Source: Saxidomus purpurata
Taxonomy: Eukaryota; Mollusca; Bivalvia; Venerida; Veneridae
Length of the DNA stretch: 64,000 nt
Assembly: GCA_022818135.1 (NCBI GenBank)
Contig: JAFMSR010000015.1
Coordinates: 26,162,553-26,226,552 of the forward strand
Direction: 5' to 3'
Part shown: piece after piece, positions 35,828 to 49,260 of the stretch
How positions within the stretch are numbered: position 1 is the first letter of the stretch
Layout: each line of letters begins with the position of its first letter
The notes under the pieces: generated by a model
What the model saw: only the letters and a program-made list of their open reading frames with translations
The model's database searches: none
What the model was told of the DNA's origin: nothing
Translations under genes and position numbers: made by a program

Positions 35828-38527
35828 AGCAAAGAAGCCAAACATACAGCTATGGAGTTAAAAGCCTAGCTCAGAGATAGGAAGAACACAATGTATGCAA
35901 AATAGGTAAGAAGACGACATATAGCTAACACGTTAAACAGCCAACTGGTACAAAAGCAATAGCTAAAAGGCAAAAGATGTTCTAATGTGACATATTGCTT
36001 ACTTAGCTTACTTATGCAAATATTTGTGGTAGCTTCAATCTGTCGCGCTAGTTTTGTGTTTTGTAATGCGTTTGTAATTTGAAAAACTAACAGTACAAAA
36101 ATACTGTGACGGAAACAAGGGAAACCGCGAGATTTAAGGGACATACCCTATAACTGATGTCAAACTAAATAACTCCCAAAACATAAATAATAGAATCTTT
36201 GGAAGTATTATAACTTAACCTAAACGTCTCAGCTATGCATTCCATTCATTATCGATAAAGTCAGCGGTTTAACATATACTGCAGTACCGTAAACCATACA
36301 ATAATCTTTATAGAGTTGTTGTTGTACAATTAATAATCGGATGCGATTTATTACAGAAAGCCTCTATATTAATTAATTTTGGTTAAATGAGACATTTTTA
36401 GATTTATTCTGATGTATCATTTGACGTTCATTTAACACATGATCTATGTTTCGAGAATATAATCTGCTAGATGTAGGGAGTGCCCCTTTAAACTGTCTGT
36501 AATGTATTCATATAATTAATTAAGTAAGTAAAGCAAAGTGTTATGTTTAACAAATATCTCCGCGAGCTTAGTTATAAAATTCATGCCAACGATTAACTGT
36601 CGCACTAGTTATCTGATATTTTAACAGCAAACATGATATATTATTTGTCATACATTGTATGTTATACCTTTGTTTGTGCATAGCATACAATGTAGCACAA
36701 AAATTGTTGTGACACTTGTGATTCCTTCGTTTCCAAAGTTTTCTTTTTTGTTATATTAAAGCCTTTTTTATCGTGAACGATGAGGACATGTTTTATGTGA
36801 ATGACTTGTTTGTATTTTCATCAATTCATTATGTATTGGTTTGTTTAAAAGCGTTTGAGTCGCTTTATAATTTGGTGGCATATATTTTCAAATATACAGA
36901 CTGAAATGCTTTACATGAATTTATACTGGAAGCTTTTTATTTTTATTTGAAGATTCATTCTTATTATATGTTTATGTAAGACAGTGTTAAGAACTTTATC
37001 TTTTCATCAAAATTTGACGGCGATCAGCGTACTTAGTACTTTTTAAAGATGGAAAATGTTACTGTAAACATCTTACTACATGTAAGACGTATCAATCAAC
37101 GGTATAATTAGCTAAATTATCTGTCGTTTAGATCCAGTACGATATTGTAACATTTTATTGTGTTTTCATACATGTATGAATAATAATTATATGCATGTAC
37201 TACATGTATCAAGCATCATTGCAATTACAAGATAGGAAGATATGGATCAAGCTAAACAATATCAATCGAAAAGATAACAGGCCAATTAAATAGGAAAGCA
37301 AAGTAATAATTTATAAGTTAAGGTAGACAACAAAGTTCATGATCGTGGTAAAAAAATGAAACCACAGGAAATATACCAGTTAAAGAAAGTAAAGCTCACA
37401 ATAAATGAGCAATTTTAAACAGTCTCGCTGCTTTTGATGTAATTCCGGATACATATAAAATGCATTCAATTTAAATACGACTATAATGTAAGGCAGAAAA
37501 CTCATTGCCCTACCAATAACTATGATATACTTTTGAAATAATGAAATCCCTGTGTTATGCAGTTTACGTACTCGGTTATTCGACCAGTGAGTTTACTTAG
37601 AATGTAAACAATTCGTTGAAAGTCGTCATCCCGATATTCAAGATCAATATGTTAAAGCTATAAAGATATGAATTAAAAAAATTATGATGTTTAAGTAAAA
37701 TGATCCTGCTTCCAACGTGAATTTATAACTTCCAGTACAAATACCCGGAGATGTATAAGCACATATTACTTATTCACATAGATAGTCTTTTAAAACGAAT
37801 GCCTTGCAAAATAAATGTCAATGCAAAAAACCACCTCAAAACGCATCTTTTTTAATCAAACATATTTCAATATACCCACCCTTTAAAAAAATCAATCCTA
37901 AAATTTGTGATAGGCATTTTTTAGCTTATCTTAAAATAGTGCCAAATAGTCTTCTAATGTGTCTGATTGAAGCATTGGTAGCATTGCCAAAAAAAACAAT
38001 ATAATTCAAAGTAAGCATTTTCTTAAGCTCTGTAAAAGTTTAATCGTCTTAGCCCTTTGACATACCGGAGTTGATTTACAACAAGCATGTTTAGGACGCA
38101 TAGAAAGCCTCAATGAAACAGTAGTTATTTTATTTTTGGTACAGTTCCTTATACAATTTGCATTTCTACCTCGTAATATGCAATAGTTCCTACTACATTC
38201 AGCCATGACTGATATATATCTGCATCACTGTAAATTATTCTGTGATAAATTCATATTAAAAAAAAATTATTCTTGCACAGCAAACTATTGTTAATAGTGT
38301 TGAAAGGATTGGATTGTTATCCTGAAAATCTCTTATATCGTCGCGTTACCACAAATTGCAGCGACCAGGTTTTGAATTACTGATAACAATTATTGAATCA
38401 AGGTTGCCGTTGCTCTGAACCGTAACTGAAACATATGGCAGTTTTGCTACTGTGTGTGATTGCAAAATTAATGCATTTTAATACATATACTTGTATAACT
38501 ACCATATTGCAGTACAAATACAAAACG
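35828..38527. other. 2.7-kb spacer between inverted element copies
   Basis: AT-rich. Holds a perfect 11-bp hairpin (TACATTGTATG at 36651, CATACAATGTA at 36684) and unrecognised ORFs at 35866-36144, 37804-38004 and 38006-38206. No gene supported. Confidence 0.5.
36647..36698 (+). other. Hairpin with 22-nt loop
   Basis: TACATTGTATG pairs perfectly with CATACAATGTA, extended by TTGT/ACAA after a 2-nt mismatch. The stem is shorter than a typical microRNA precursor, so no ncRNA is called. Confidence 0.4.
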
Positions 38528-40147
38528 TTTTTAGCTCACCTGAGCTGTAGGCTCAGGGTAAGCTATTAGGATCGATGAATGTCCGTCCGTCGTCCATCGT
38601 CCATCGTCCGTCCACACTTAGTTCGTTAACGCTCTAGTGGCCATATTTTTGCCTCAATTGTCACGAAACTTGGTCAGGATGTTTGTCCCAGTTATTACTC
38701 GGACGAGTTCGAATATGGGTCATCTCGGATGAAAAACTAGGTCACATGACCCAAAAATAGAAAAATCTTGTTAAGGCTCAAGAGGCTACTGTTTCAGTCC
38801 AAATATCCTGGAAATTACTCAGAAAGGTTGTTTGGTTGATTTCTAGCTCAAGTTTTAATATGGGTCACCTGGGGTCAAGAACTAGGTCACACAGCCCAAA
38901 TATGGAAAAACCTTGTTAACACTCTAGAGGTAACATTTTCAGCCCAAATATCCTGGAAATTTGTCAGAAAGGTTGTTAAGATGATTTCTAGCTCAAGTTC
39001 GAATATGGGTCATCTGGGGTCAAAAACTATGTCACACAGCCTGAATATGGAAAAACCTTGTTAACACTCTAGAGGTAACATTTTCATCCCAAATATCCTG
39101 GAAATATGTCAAAAAGGTTGTTTCGATAATTTCTAGCCCAAGTTCGAATATGGGTCATCTGGGGTCAAAAACTAGGTCACACAGCCCAAATATGGAAAAC
39201 CTTGTTAACACTCTAGATGTTACATTTTCAGCCCAGACATCCTTGAAATTTGTCAGAAAGGTTGGTTCGATGATTTCTAGCTCAGGTTCATATATTGGTG
39301 ATCTGGGGTCAAAAACTAGGTCACACAGCCCAAATATGGAAAAACCTTGTTAACACTCTAGAGATAACATTTTCAGCCCAAATATCCTTGAAATTTGTCG
39401 AACAGGTTGTTTTGATGATTTCTAGCTCTAGTTAGAATATGGGTCATCTGGGGTCAAAACTAGGTCACAGAGCCCAAATGTGGAAAACCTTGTTAACACT
39501 CTAGAGGTTACAATGTCAGCCCAAATATCCTGGAAATTTGTCAGTAAGGTTGTTTCGATGATTTCTAGCTCAAGTCTCAATATAGGTCATCTGGGGTCAA
39601 AAACTAGGTCACACAGCCCAAATATGGAAAAGCCTTGTTAATACTCTAGAGGTAACATTTTCAGCCCAAATATCCTGGAAATTTGTCAGAAAGGTTGTTT
39701 CGATGATTTCTAGCTCAAGTTCGAATATGGGTCATCTGGGGTCAAAAACTAGGTCACAGAGCCCAAATATGGAAAAGCCTTGTTAACACTCTAAAGGTAA
39801 CATTTGCAGCCCAAATATCCTGGAAATTTGTCAGAAAGGTTGTTTCTATGATTTCTAGCTCATGTTCGGATATGGGTCATCTGGGGTCAAAAACTATGTC
39901 ACACAGCCCAAATATGGAAAAACCATGTTAATACTCTAGAGGTAACATTTGCAGCCCAAATATCCTGGAAATTTGTCAGAAAGGTTGTTTCGATGATTTC
40001 TAGCTCATGATCGAATATTGGTCATCTGGGGTCAAAAACTAGGTCACACAGCTCAAATATGGAAAAGCCTTGTTTACACTCTAGAGGTAACATTTTCAGT
40101 CCAAATGTCCTCGGGTGAGCGATAAAGGGCCATCATGGCCCTCTTGT
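38528..40147 (-). mobile_element. Helitron-like/MITE element with ten 145-bp repeats, copy 2
   Basis: Inverted relative to copy 1. The left end carries the hairpin (AGCTCACCTGAGC... at 38533-38564) and the right end GGTGAGCGATAAAGGGCC with palindrome AGGGCCATCATGGCCCT, then CTTGT. Ten units are anchored by GTCACACAGCC-type words at 38741, 38886, 39031, 39176, 39320, 39464, 39608, 39753, 39898 and 40043, spacing 144-145 bp. GTCCGTCCGTCGTCC near 38581 is a short simple repeat. It has four more repeats than copy 1. Confidence 0.8.
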
Positions 40148-40555
40148 TCAGTAACTTATTGGTATATATTTTATGTCAAGTTCAACATGTCTCAATTCAC
40201 CATGTACAAAATCTTTCAAAATAACACACAAACGTTTGTAAAGAGCCTTTATTGTAAATTAGATCCATCGAAAATAATGCTGTCTGTTTCTAAAACTCAA
40301 TATTTGTGGACTATAATATAACTATATTTACCTAATACACTTTTCATGAAAGCAGACATATCTGGCAATTATTTAGGTCATTTGTTTGCTAGATGAACGC
40401 CTTGAAACATTTATAGTTTTAAGATAAACATGACTATGTATCGAGTTTACAAAAAACAACGATACAAATTTTTATTGCAAACAAGTAGGCTGCAAAATAT
40501 GAATCTCGTCTGTTCATAGAAAGGAAAGTAGTTATTGGTTATAGTGTATATCCAG
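40148..40555. other. AT-rich stretch without a gene
   Basis: Nothing supported. Confidence 0.5.
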
Positions 40556-40765
40556 GATATAATTACATATCTGTCGTTTCGAAACTCTATAAATATATAA
40601 GATAGCATTCTGAAAACATTTATGGAATCCCTTTTCAGACGAAATACTGTTTTTTATTATTTAAGTCTAAAGCGATGCTGGCTTTGTGACTTGAATTGTA
40701 ACTTTTATTAGAATTATGGCGGCAACCAAGCTATGGGGCTTTGAATCAATTATTCAAACGGCATT
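40556..40765 (+). pseudogene. Segment F4, decayed F paralog
   Basis: AATTACATATCTGTCGTTTC and later CCTTTTCAGAC, ATTATGGCGGCA and GGGGCTTTGAATCAAT match F2 in order. The acceptor-like CAG is kept and the GTAAAG donor is changed to TCAAAC. In the F2 frame the 3' part reads ELWRQPSYGALNQLFKRHF (F2: LWRHQSYRALNQS). The 5' part is shifted and stopped. Alternatively ATGGCGGCAACC could be read as a start (MAATKLWGF), but the other copies do not keep that frame. Confidence 0.35.
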
Positions 40766-41304
40766 TTGTAGTTTTATATGTAAGGACAGTGAGCGTTTGT
40801 CTGTGTATATATTCTAAATGTTAAAAAAGTCGTCGACGTTTGATTCTGAAAATGCGATAATTAATTTTCAGCATAACATGTTTTTCCTTCTTTTGGCAAA
40901 TACGTTTTAAATCAGATATATACTTGTAAGTCTGGACGTGAAGATAGATCCTTCAATTTTTTCATAAATAATCAAGACAGATATCTCCTGTAATAAATCG
41001 CCACCCATCCATTAATAAACAGCAACAACTTATTATAACATGAATTATTGAATGTTTTACGATACAGTAACATATTTTAAATGATGATACTTTACTGTAA
41101 AGCGCTTAAACATTAAATTCAGTAATAATGTTTCAACGTATTCTACATTTATTGTTTTGAAGTTAATTAACTTGACTAAACTGTAAGTTAAACGTCGTTT
41201 AACCTGTCAAAACATAGATGTTTTTTCTCAAACCAATGTTTTCGCACGTACTTACTATTGAATCCTAGATGTTTTATCAATTTAATTCTATAAATTGAGC
41301 TATA
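40766..41304. other. AT-rich stretch without a gene
   Basis: Nothing supported. Confidence 0.5.
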
Positions 41305-41653
41305 TTAAAGGTCCAATACTAAGGAAAGCAAAAATTTAAATATACTTTAAAAAAAAACACAGAAATATGTTATTTTTAATAAAAAATGAAAGTTGGTATG
41401 TAGAAATTCTAAACAAATCACAGTACATGTACACTTATTTTTCTATGCATTAAGAAGAAAGTTAAAAAGACCTGGGTAGTCATTTTGTCGATTCACTGAG
41501 ATTTCAACATAATACACATACTTTTCTTTGTGTTCCAAACACTTTCTGTAAATTTTAACCCGCCAATCTTCATTATTTAGTGTCTTACAAAAGGTAATGT
41601 ACTTGCCATTTAAATAACTGTCACTTAATTTTCGCTTAGTAGTGGAACTTTAA
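41305..41653. mobile_element. MITE family 2, copy A (TTAA target)
   Basis: TTAA AGGTCCAATACTAAGG at the left and CTTAGTAGTGGAACT TTAA at the right form inverted ends with a TTAA duplication; length 349 bp. The same termini bound copy B at 56790-57319. Non-coding and non-autonomous. Confidence 0.75.
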
Positions 41654-42877
41654 TTGCTAAAAGTTGTAATGTAGATATGAAAGATCATTTACAACACACG
41701 CATTCCGTCATTATGTATCTAAAGTTAAGACATAGATATCATGAATGATATTGTAAACATCCTATACATTGTAAATTTAATCAAATTTGCTTACACTGTA
41801 CTAGTGTAGCGTAAGTAAAATGTACATTTTGCTCTACTTTTGAGTGTCATATAAAGAAGAGATACATTCATCTATTGAAGGAGAATACGTCAGTAAACTT
41901 ATTTAATTATTACTAAAGATTATATAAACCACCAGTATCCTGCTTTAAGATCACTATACACATCTCAAATTCACCGTGGTATACTGATTGCAATTGGTGA
42001 TTGCTTGCAAGTAAGATTGTACTTTGCTTAGTAAAGGAATCACATTTGAACTGTTTCACTGTAGAAGCTCGATAATAATCTAGAACAGCAGATTGATTCA
42101 CGAGAATACTATTAGATGCAAATCCTTTTAGACGTCAAACATACAAGGTTTCAATCACTTTGTAACATGCAGACTATAAATAAAAGAATTGAAGAAATGT
42201 TTTTAAACAAGAAAGTAATTTACAAACATGCAATAAAACGTTAATACATTTACACGTTATAAACGCTGAGAAACCATACAAACTTCTGAATTATTCTGAC
42301 AAATATCTAAAACATTTCTTTCCCAAAATATCTGCTTAATATTTCACGAAGTACATAAATACTTCTGAATAGACAGATGTTTTTGAATTTAACGTTTGCC
42401 TGCTTTAAAGAAATAACGAGTAAGCGACGTTAAGCTGGAACAACATCACCTCTGAAATTCGAATGTATATCTAACCCCTTTGACAATCATTTTGTTTTCG
42501 AGAGATAATTTAAAGAGGCCGAGAATTACCGTAATATGATATGGACAGATTTACAAACTCAAAAAACAAAATGACTACGAAGTTTATATACAAACAGCAA
42601 AACTTATCTTGAATAAGTATGAACAGTCCGGCACATTTTCAGTACTGTTGGCCGCGAATGAAATTTTTATAATCTATTGTAAGCTGTTACGAGCTCAAAA
42701 TGTGAAAAAATGTACAAATAAGCAATCCAAATGGACTGAAAATGAGAGACAACAAAGAGGGCACTGCGATAAAACAAAAGTCTCCGAAATAAAGGGTTCA
42801 AAACATAACACAATCTAAACGACAGAAACAGTGACGGTCCAAACAAAGTGAACGCTGCATTTATTATCATTTAATTA
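41654..42877. other. AT-rich stretch without a gene
   Basis: ORFs at 41913-42101 and 42609-42870 overlap on opposite strands or lack motifs; nothing supported. Confidence 0.5.
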
Positions 42878-43150
42878 TTGTTCACTCGTAAGAATGCATT
42901 TATTACAACACCAAATATTGCAATATGCAGACATGCCATTGATGTTTCCAGTCAGATGTCTGCGTTGTTTGTCACGCGACCATATATATAACAAATGGAA
43001 TGTGGGTGTTCTTATCTCAAATAACATTATATTCTGTAAGAGAGAAAGGTGAACAAACTCTTATGCCAGTTCTAACCACAGTAATTTTCTTGCCATTAAG
43101 ATGTATTTTGTTGAGGCATAATCAATGTTCAAAGCTAAAATTATTGCACT
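42878..43150 (+). pseudogene. Segment J2, decayed paralog of J1
   Basis: The frame through 42896 reads AFITTPNIAICRHAIDVSSQ, MSALFVTRPYI and stops at TAA 42989-42991. A second conserved block reads IIFCKRER, stop, TNSYASSNHSNFLAIKMYF, VEA, stop, SMFKAKI. J1 has IIIFVRTRP, SGNYHYVLALKIYF, IQAHPMFKTKS there. Codon differences are mostly third-base synonymous or conservative. At least three stops disable this copy. F4 lies 2.2 kb upstream and K2 4.5 kb downstream, matching the order F3-J1-K1. Confidence 0.45.
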
Positions 43151-43852
43151 AAAATGGCTGCTAGTCTAATGCACTTGAAAATGTCTTCAACGCACACTTT
43201 GTTGCAATACCATATTTCCCAAATGTGCAACAATTAGAATATGGATTAACAAGCAACTGTCGGTTGAAGATATTCGCTCAATCGCTCTTTACAGTTCTGG
43301 AAATTAATATCATGAATTTTCTATTTTAACAACTACCTGGTTGATTAACCTGTATATCATCAACAGTATTATTTCGCCACAGTAAATTGTGAACACTTTA
43401 TTACACGAAATGACGCTAAAAGCAGATCTAAAATCAGTATTTTTGTGTAGTAAAAGACGGCAATACTTTACAAGACGGCCAAGATGAACATCTACTGCAT
43501 AAAAATATACAAGCAAACATTCTGACCACCTTTCGTCATCACTGGACAAATTGTAGCTTTAAAAGCGTATATTAGAAAAATGTATTTCCTTTAAGATGTA
43601 ATCAATTTTCAAATCAGACTAAACATACTGAACGCTTATCATGGCAAATGGGTACAACATGTGACATATCAGGAGTTTACAGCCATTTTCGTTGTGTATA
43701 TCAGATGATTAAGGTTTACAATATGTACAACAAAAGTAACGCTTTTCGATCATCAAGACAAACGAGGGCTGGGTTGATCCATAATAAACCGTACTGTTGC
43801 CGTATTTTTCAACTATTCAAAACTATCGTACATGAAAACTTTGGCTCGTCAT
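43151..43852. other. AT-rich stretch without a gene
   Basis: Nothing supported. Confidence 0.5.
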
Positions 43853-44223
<371 letters not shown>

Positions 44224-45494
44224 AATGAATCAAAGGATATTGCCGATGGTGACAAGCTGGACACTATGTTGGAGGTTTGCGATTTTACTGGGTAATGTTA
44301 TGTAACAGTATATTGAACATTTACCAGTACCTTTTTTAAGATGAAGAAACTCAACACCAGTCGGAATCGTCGCGAGTAAAAAGATAAAATTATTGTAAAA
44401 TGCGCACATCACCAGTATCATCATTCTTAGTTCATTGTAGCACACCACTTTGCTACTAATGTTCGTTGCTTTTGTATGTATATAATACCTGATGTTTGTA
44501 CGAATAGAAGGAAAGTTTAAAGAACTTGACAATTGACTTATGTCAATGCGCGCTAGGTTATAGTAATAGAACAGTCCGATTAACTTTTTATCGGGTCTGG
44601 TTATGACTGCATGAAAGGTTGTGCCTGAAAGGATTCCTTAGCTTTGTCCTTATTACCTTCTTTTACATGTATATATCCACGTGTCTAAATTCCAGATTTG
44701 ATTACTTAAATATCAAAAACACATTTGCAAATTTCCATGATGAGGAGGAAAAACGATGTTTTTATAATTCCCAAGTAATGTCTTTGAACACCCCCTTTTC
44801 CTAGTTTGCAATCTGAATTTTAAACACCATCTAAAATAAGAGACAAAAATCGTAATTATGCTGATTGGGTACACATTTGGCCTTTATAATATAAAATGAT
44901 AAAAGAGTTTTAATTTGGTTTGTTTCATGTCGCGGTCTCGTTACGATTCCATATGACCTTGTTTTGGCGGTAATAAAGATATATATCCTGATATAACAGC
45001 ATACATTTATACCAGTTAACTTGGGCCCTTTTGTCTTTAATTGCGGGAAAATTATTATTGTTGAAGGTTATCATTTCATCATAGGGTGAGAGGAGAAATG
45101 CAGATTGGGAACGCATCAGAGCTATGACTTGAAGTATAATTATCTGAGTTTATCTCAGAAATTGTGTGTGTGACTTACATGCTCTAGTGACCTCTCACAT
45201 AGTGTGAGAAATATCTTCCATTTACAAACTGACGCCTTTTATTATAGTTTCTGGCAGAGAAAATGTTGGAACTTGACGTTCTGAAGAACGATGTGTTGGT
45301 TTAATATTCGAATGTAATAATTTACACTATAAAAGTAGTTAAATAGCATGTATTTGAAAGTTATTTCGTTGTGTCCAGAGGACTGGTGCTATTATTAAGT
45401 GTTTTCCGGTATCAGCGACCTAATCATGCATCTGCAAAACTTTGAATCAGTCAGAGCTGTAATTTGAAATGTTACTAATGGGTTGATAAATTTA
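44224..45494. other. AT-rich stretch without a gene
   Basis: Nothing supported. A weak F-like tail (AAAACTTTGAATCAGTCAGA) occurs at about 45437-45456. Confidence 0.45.
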
Positions 45495-45632
45495 ATCTTT
45501 TTTTTATAATCATAAATTTAATTTTATTTTTTATTTAAAAATTTATTTTTTTTTTTTTTTTTTTTTTTATAAAAAAAAAATTTTTTTTTTTAAAAAATAA
45601 ACCAAAAAAATTTAAAAATTATTAAAAAACTA
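45495..45632. other. A/T homopolymer block, probable consensus artefact
   Basis: Mixed long T and A runs such as 27 T followed by 9-10 A, as in the block at 43.9 kb. Confidence 0.6.
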
Positions 45633-47396
45633 ATTTCTTTGCTGTATTCCAGCTTTACAAACATTTTACCATCGGAATTTAGGAATGTAAAACACCACCA
45701 TATCAATTGAGATTAAAAGTATAGGATCGTTCATATAAAGGAGAAACAAATTCAAAATTAAACTCCCTGTATTTAATGTCTACTCTAACAGATGCAAGTA
45801 GTGAAATAGATTTTAAAGTAGTATCGATAGAGCGTTATTTTCTGACTGATGTATTTGATGGTAAAATTAATTACCGAGGCGTACTGTTGTCTTCGGGGTT
45901 GATTCCTACTGGAATGAGTCTCGAGAGCGATTATATTAAGTTGTAAGAACTTGTTTTACATCCGAGAATAAACGTATAAGTATAAATGAAAAAGCTTAGA
46001 GATGATATAACGAATATATTTAAAATGAAATAGGATTGTATTACAAAACAAATCGATTCTTCTTTCACTGATTCATTGTTTTATTGTTGAATGAAACTAC
46101 AGGTAGTAACTATCAAATGAAATTCGTAGCAATTATCTCAAATGTTTTAAATTGACTAGTGCACGTAAAATGATAAGTTTTGACACTCTACCTCACTACA
46201 AACAACAAAACACCTTTTGCAATGAGCTAGACTCTAGATTTATTTCGCTTGCTAGGCAGGAGTAAGTACATTTATGAGTATGCACATACATGTAGAGTTT
46301 AACAACACATGTTTAAGATAATATCTATGCATTTAGTTTATAATACAAACACATTATACTACAAGTATATTTTAAACATATACACCGTTACAAGTAATAT
46401 ATACTTATAATCAACTGAAACAGTCAGTATTGCTTATTTCGTTATATACATTCGTGAACGAAATGTGCGTAAGCACGTGATAAATAACCTTATGACTTAT
46501 ACATTTTATTGAGCTTTACCTCGTTTTCGTATTTAAGTCGTTAAGAATGTGTCAAATATATCCATCAATGAAGCACCAAAGCGACACAGGAACAACACCC
46601 AATTTATCTTTTCTTTTACATTGATATGGATGAAACCTGTACCCGCGGTATGCAGGGCTGCTTCTCCGGATATAGGACGGCGGGATATTCTCATCCAAAC
46701 GACAAACCATATACATACGAAAACTTATAAAAAAGCGTTACAATTTTATTTTCAATATTTAGTTTTACATGTTAACATATTTTCACCAATATTTTGTAAA
46801 CAAAGTACTATAACCTTTGGAATTTGAATAGCAAAACGAATATTTGACTTGTTCGAAGACTAGCCGTTAGAACTGATTTCTTAACACAATACCCCGGGTA
46901 TTTGTCGCCCAGCGAAATTATCGCTCACCGAGATATTCCTCGTGCACAAAACGCATGAGCGATTGTGTGATACACAGTGTCAAGACAATAGCTCTCCGCT
47001 ATACTACGTACCGCGGAGAACTTAGACATACAATATACATGTGTTGTATATGCATTTTGAAATTAGAACAGACACTGAGAAATGACTAGACTATTGTTAA
47101 CAAAATGCCTATACAGCGGCCTTTTATTATAATTGTTGTCCACCCAAGAATAAAAGCCAATTAAACAATGAAAGTTTAACAACTTTACATCATGTCTTAT
47201 TGCGCTACTTTTACCGGTTAACTACTGTTTTTGGCTGTGTCCTTCGGGGAAAACTCTTACTATTAATGCATTTCTTGTAGTCTTTAAGTAATTTCAAAAT
47301 ACATCCAATTTTGGGGTGTGCCTCTTTAAACAAAAATAATTCTGCACATTTCTCCGCTCTAGGAGATTCGTTTTTATACACCAGATTTTAAGCTAG
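45633..47396. other. AT-rich stretch without a gene
   Basis: The ORF 46549-46827 (+) is unrecognised. A GC-richer patch lies at about 46890-47020 (ACCGCGGAGAAC against TCTCCGCTAT). No gene supported. Confidence 0.45.
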
Positions 47397-47620
47397 TTTC
47401 ATGTTTTATATATACGATGCGAAATTGTTTCAGTAACAGGGAGAAACTACAGGCAATTATGGTACGATAATTCTAGCTTCTCTGCAATTTTCTACTTGTA
47501 TATTTATGGCCGTCTCAGTAAATAGGTAGATAATTGCATGTTAGATTCTTGCTTTCCTTCTAATAGACAGTTATCTATTTCCTTTGCTGTTTATTCATCT
47601 GTTCTTTTAATATCCGATTT
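47397..47620 (+). pseudogene. Segment K2, terminal-exon-like paralog of K1
   Basis: After TAG 47394-47396 the frame reads FHVLYIRCEIVSVTGRNYRQ, LWYDNSSFSAIFYLYIYG, RLSK and stops at TAG 47523-47525. The shared 3' sequence (GTAGATAATTGCATGTTAGA, then CAGTTATCTATTTCC) follows. K1 matches over about 60 codons with one extra base near its end. GAAATTGTTTCAG is also a possible acceptor. Interpreted as an exon-plus-3'UTR relic; unrecognised. Confidence 0.35.
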
Positions 47621-48790
47621 ATCCTTTGGAGCGCTTTCTGAAGTCTAACACATGATAGTATAATGCTGTGAATATGATGAGCAACACAGACGGATAAAAA
47701 AACTGTTAGGATACAAATCGACCAGTAATCTAAAATGTTTCTCTTCAACACACAATTTCTTTTTCCTGTTATCTAGCTTTAAAAGTTATCGTTTTCTTTT
47801 TGATAATCATATGATCTTTGTACTCTGCATCACAATACTTACTGTTAACTCTATATCGTTTAAAAACATTTATTGTTTCATATAAATATGACACTAATTG
47901 ATAAGTATGTCCTAACTCATGTTACCAGAGTATTAAACATTACCCAAAGCTTAAAAAATGTAATTAACACATAAAGGTAGAGATACAAGTCTGTTTTGAA
48001 TCGGAAAAAATATTGTACAAAGGCTCATACGTTTCTGAATCTGGACAAAAACGTATATCCGAAAAGGTGTCAATGTGACACAAACTATTTGTATCCTTCG
48101 TGCAAATCAGGAAAACAAAACAGCTATTAGGACTGTAACAATACATTCGAATATGCGATATAATGAACTACAGCCCTGTACTAGTTGTACATTGTTTGTA
48201 TTCATTATTCGCATAATTCCTAATCAACATGTCAATATATGAAAAAGTGAATTATTCAAGAAAAAAGCGTTTGAAATTCACCTAAAAACAAAACAACCTC
48301 AAAACGCTTCAGTTTGACTGTGGGTTCTATGTTGCTGTCTAGTATGCTAGTTTGAACATTATTTATTAGTTTATCAAAGCATGAACAAATACAATACATT
48401 TATAAATAGCATCAAGGATTGAGAAGAAAGCTATACCGATTATTTGAATGTCTTTCCTGTTTAGCATGTTACCCCACTTACAATTGCCGACAAAAGATTT
48501 CCCGGTGATCGACTTTCACATATTAACTGTGCACATGTTTTACGTAGTCTTGTGATATGTTTGTCTGAGTGATAACTTAAACATGTATTCCTGGAAGTTA
48601 GAGTAGTAAATATACATTTTCATAAATATTTGTATTCGTCACCCTGTATTTGTTATACTGTCGTATTCGCCACCTATTGTTTTCACCACAACCTTATTGA
48701 ATTCTTAGAAAAACGATAACCGACACACGATCATACTAAAAGGGAGACAGATTTTTAACTACTAGTACATACTTTACAGAACTTTTCAGC
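47621..48790. other. AT-rich stretch without a gene
   Basis: 47640-47730 (TAATGCTGTGAATATGATGA) weakly resembles the sequence after K3 and K4, so the K duplication probably extends a few hundred bp. Nothing else supported. Confidence 0.45.
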
Positions 48791-48840
48791 ATGCATTGTT
48801 TTATAACGATTAAATGTCACCTATTTTTTCATATTATAAT

Positions 48841-49260
48841 TAAGGTCACTGTGACCAATGTCAAGGTCAGAGGGACCAATCAATCTTTAGCTGCATTAAA
48901 TAGTACGAGATTCATCTGGATTTTAACAAAATTTTGCAGAAAGCTTCAAGTTGCCAATTTTATAATAGAAGTCACTATCATCAAAGACAGTGACATATAG
49001 GCCTTTTTAAATAAACTTATATCCGCTTTTGTTCTCTTTAACCAAGAGCTGGATTTCCATGCAATTTACAAAAAAGAAGTGTACATTCTTGGAAACTTGC
49101 GTATCATTGATATTTGCTGAGTTTGACATTTTACACAAATGGTTCACATAGGTCGCAATTTGATAGTGAAGTGTAGCTTGAATTAGAGTTCGACGTCGGC
49201 GTCTGCGTAGGGGTAACACCTTGGTTAAGTTTTCCGTACCACCCTTTTTTTAAACCATTG
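48841..49260. repeat. Mollusc-type interspersed repeat remnant
   Basis: AAGGTCACTGTGACC, TCAAGGTCAGAGG and later GACGTCGGCGTCTGCG with ACACCTTGGTTAAGTTTTCC are words of an abundant mollusc repeat as I recall it. The first contains the perfect 13-mer GGTCACTGTGACC at 48844-48856, an ERE-like palindrome. No ends defined. Confidence 0.4.

Noticed and set aside
36647..36698. Possible microRNA precursor
   Set aside because: Only an 11-bp perfect stem plus 4 bp and a 22-nt loop; too short for a typical precursor, no second copy.
34744..40147. CRISPR-like array
   Set aside because: The 145-bp units are direct tandem repeats without unique spacers, in eukaryotic DNA.
40720..40830. ATG GCG GCA start in F4 (MAATKLWGFESII) as a first coding exon
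   Set aside because: F2 has a stop six codons in and F3 diverges at once in that frame; the alternative frame is better conserved among F1-F4.
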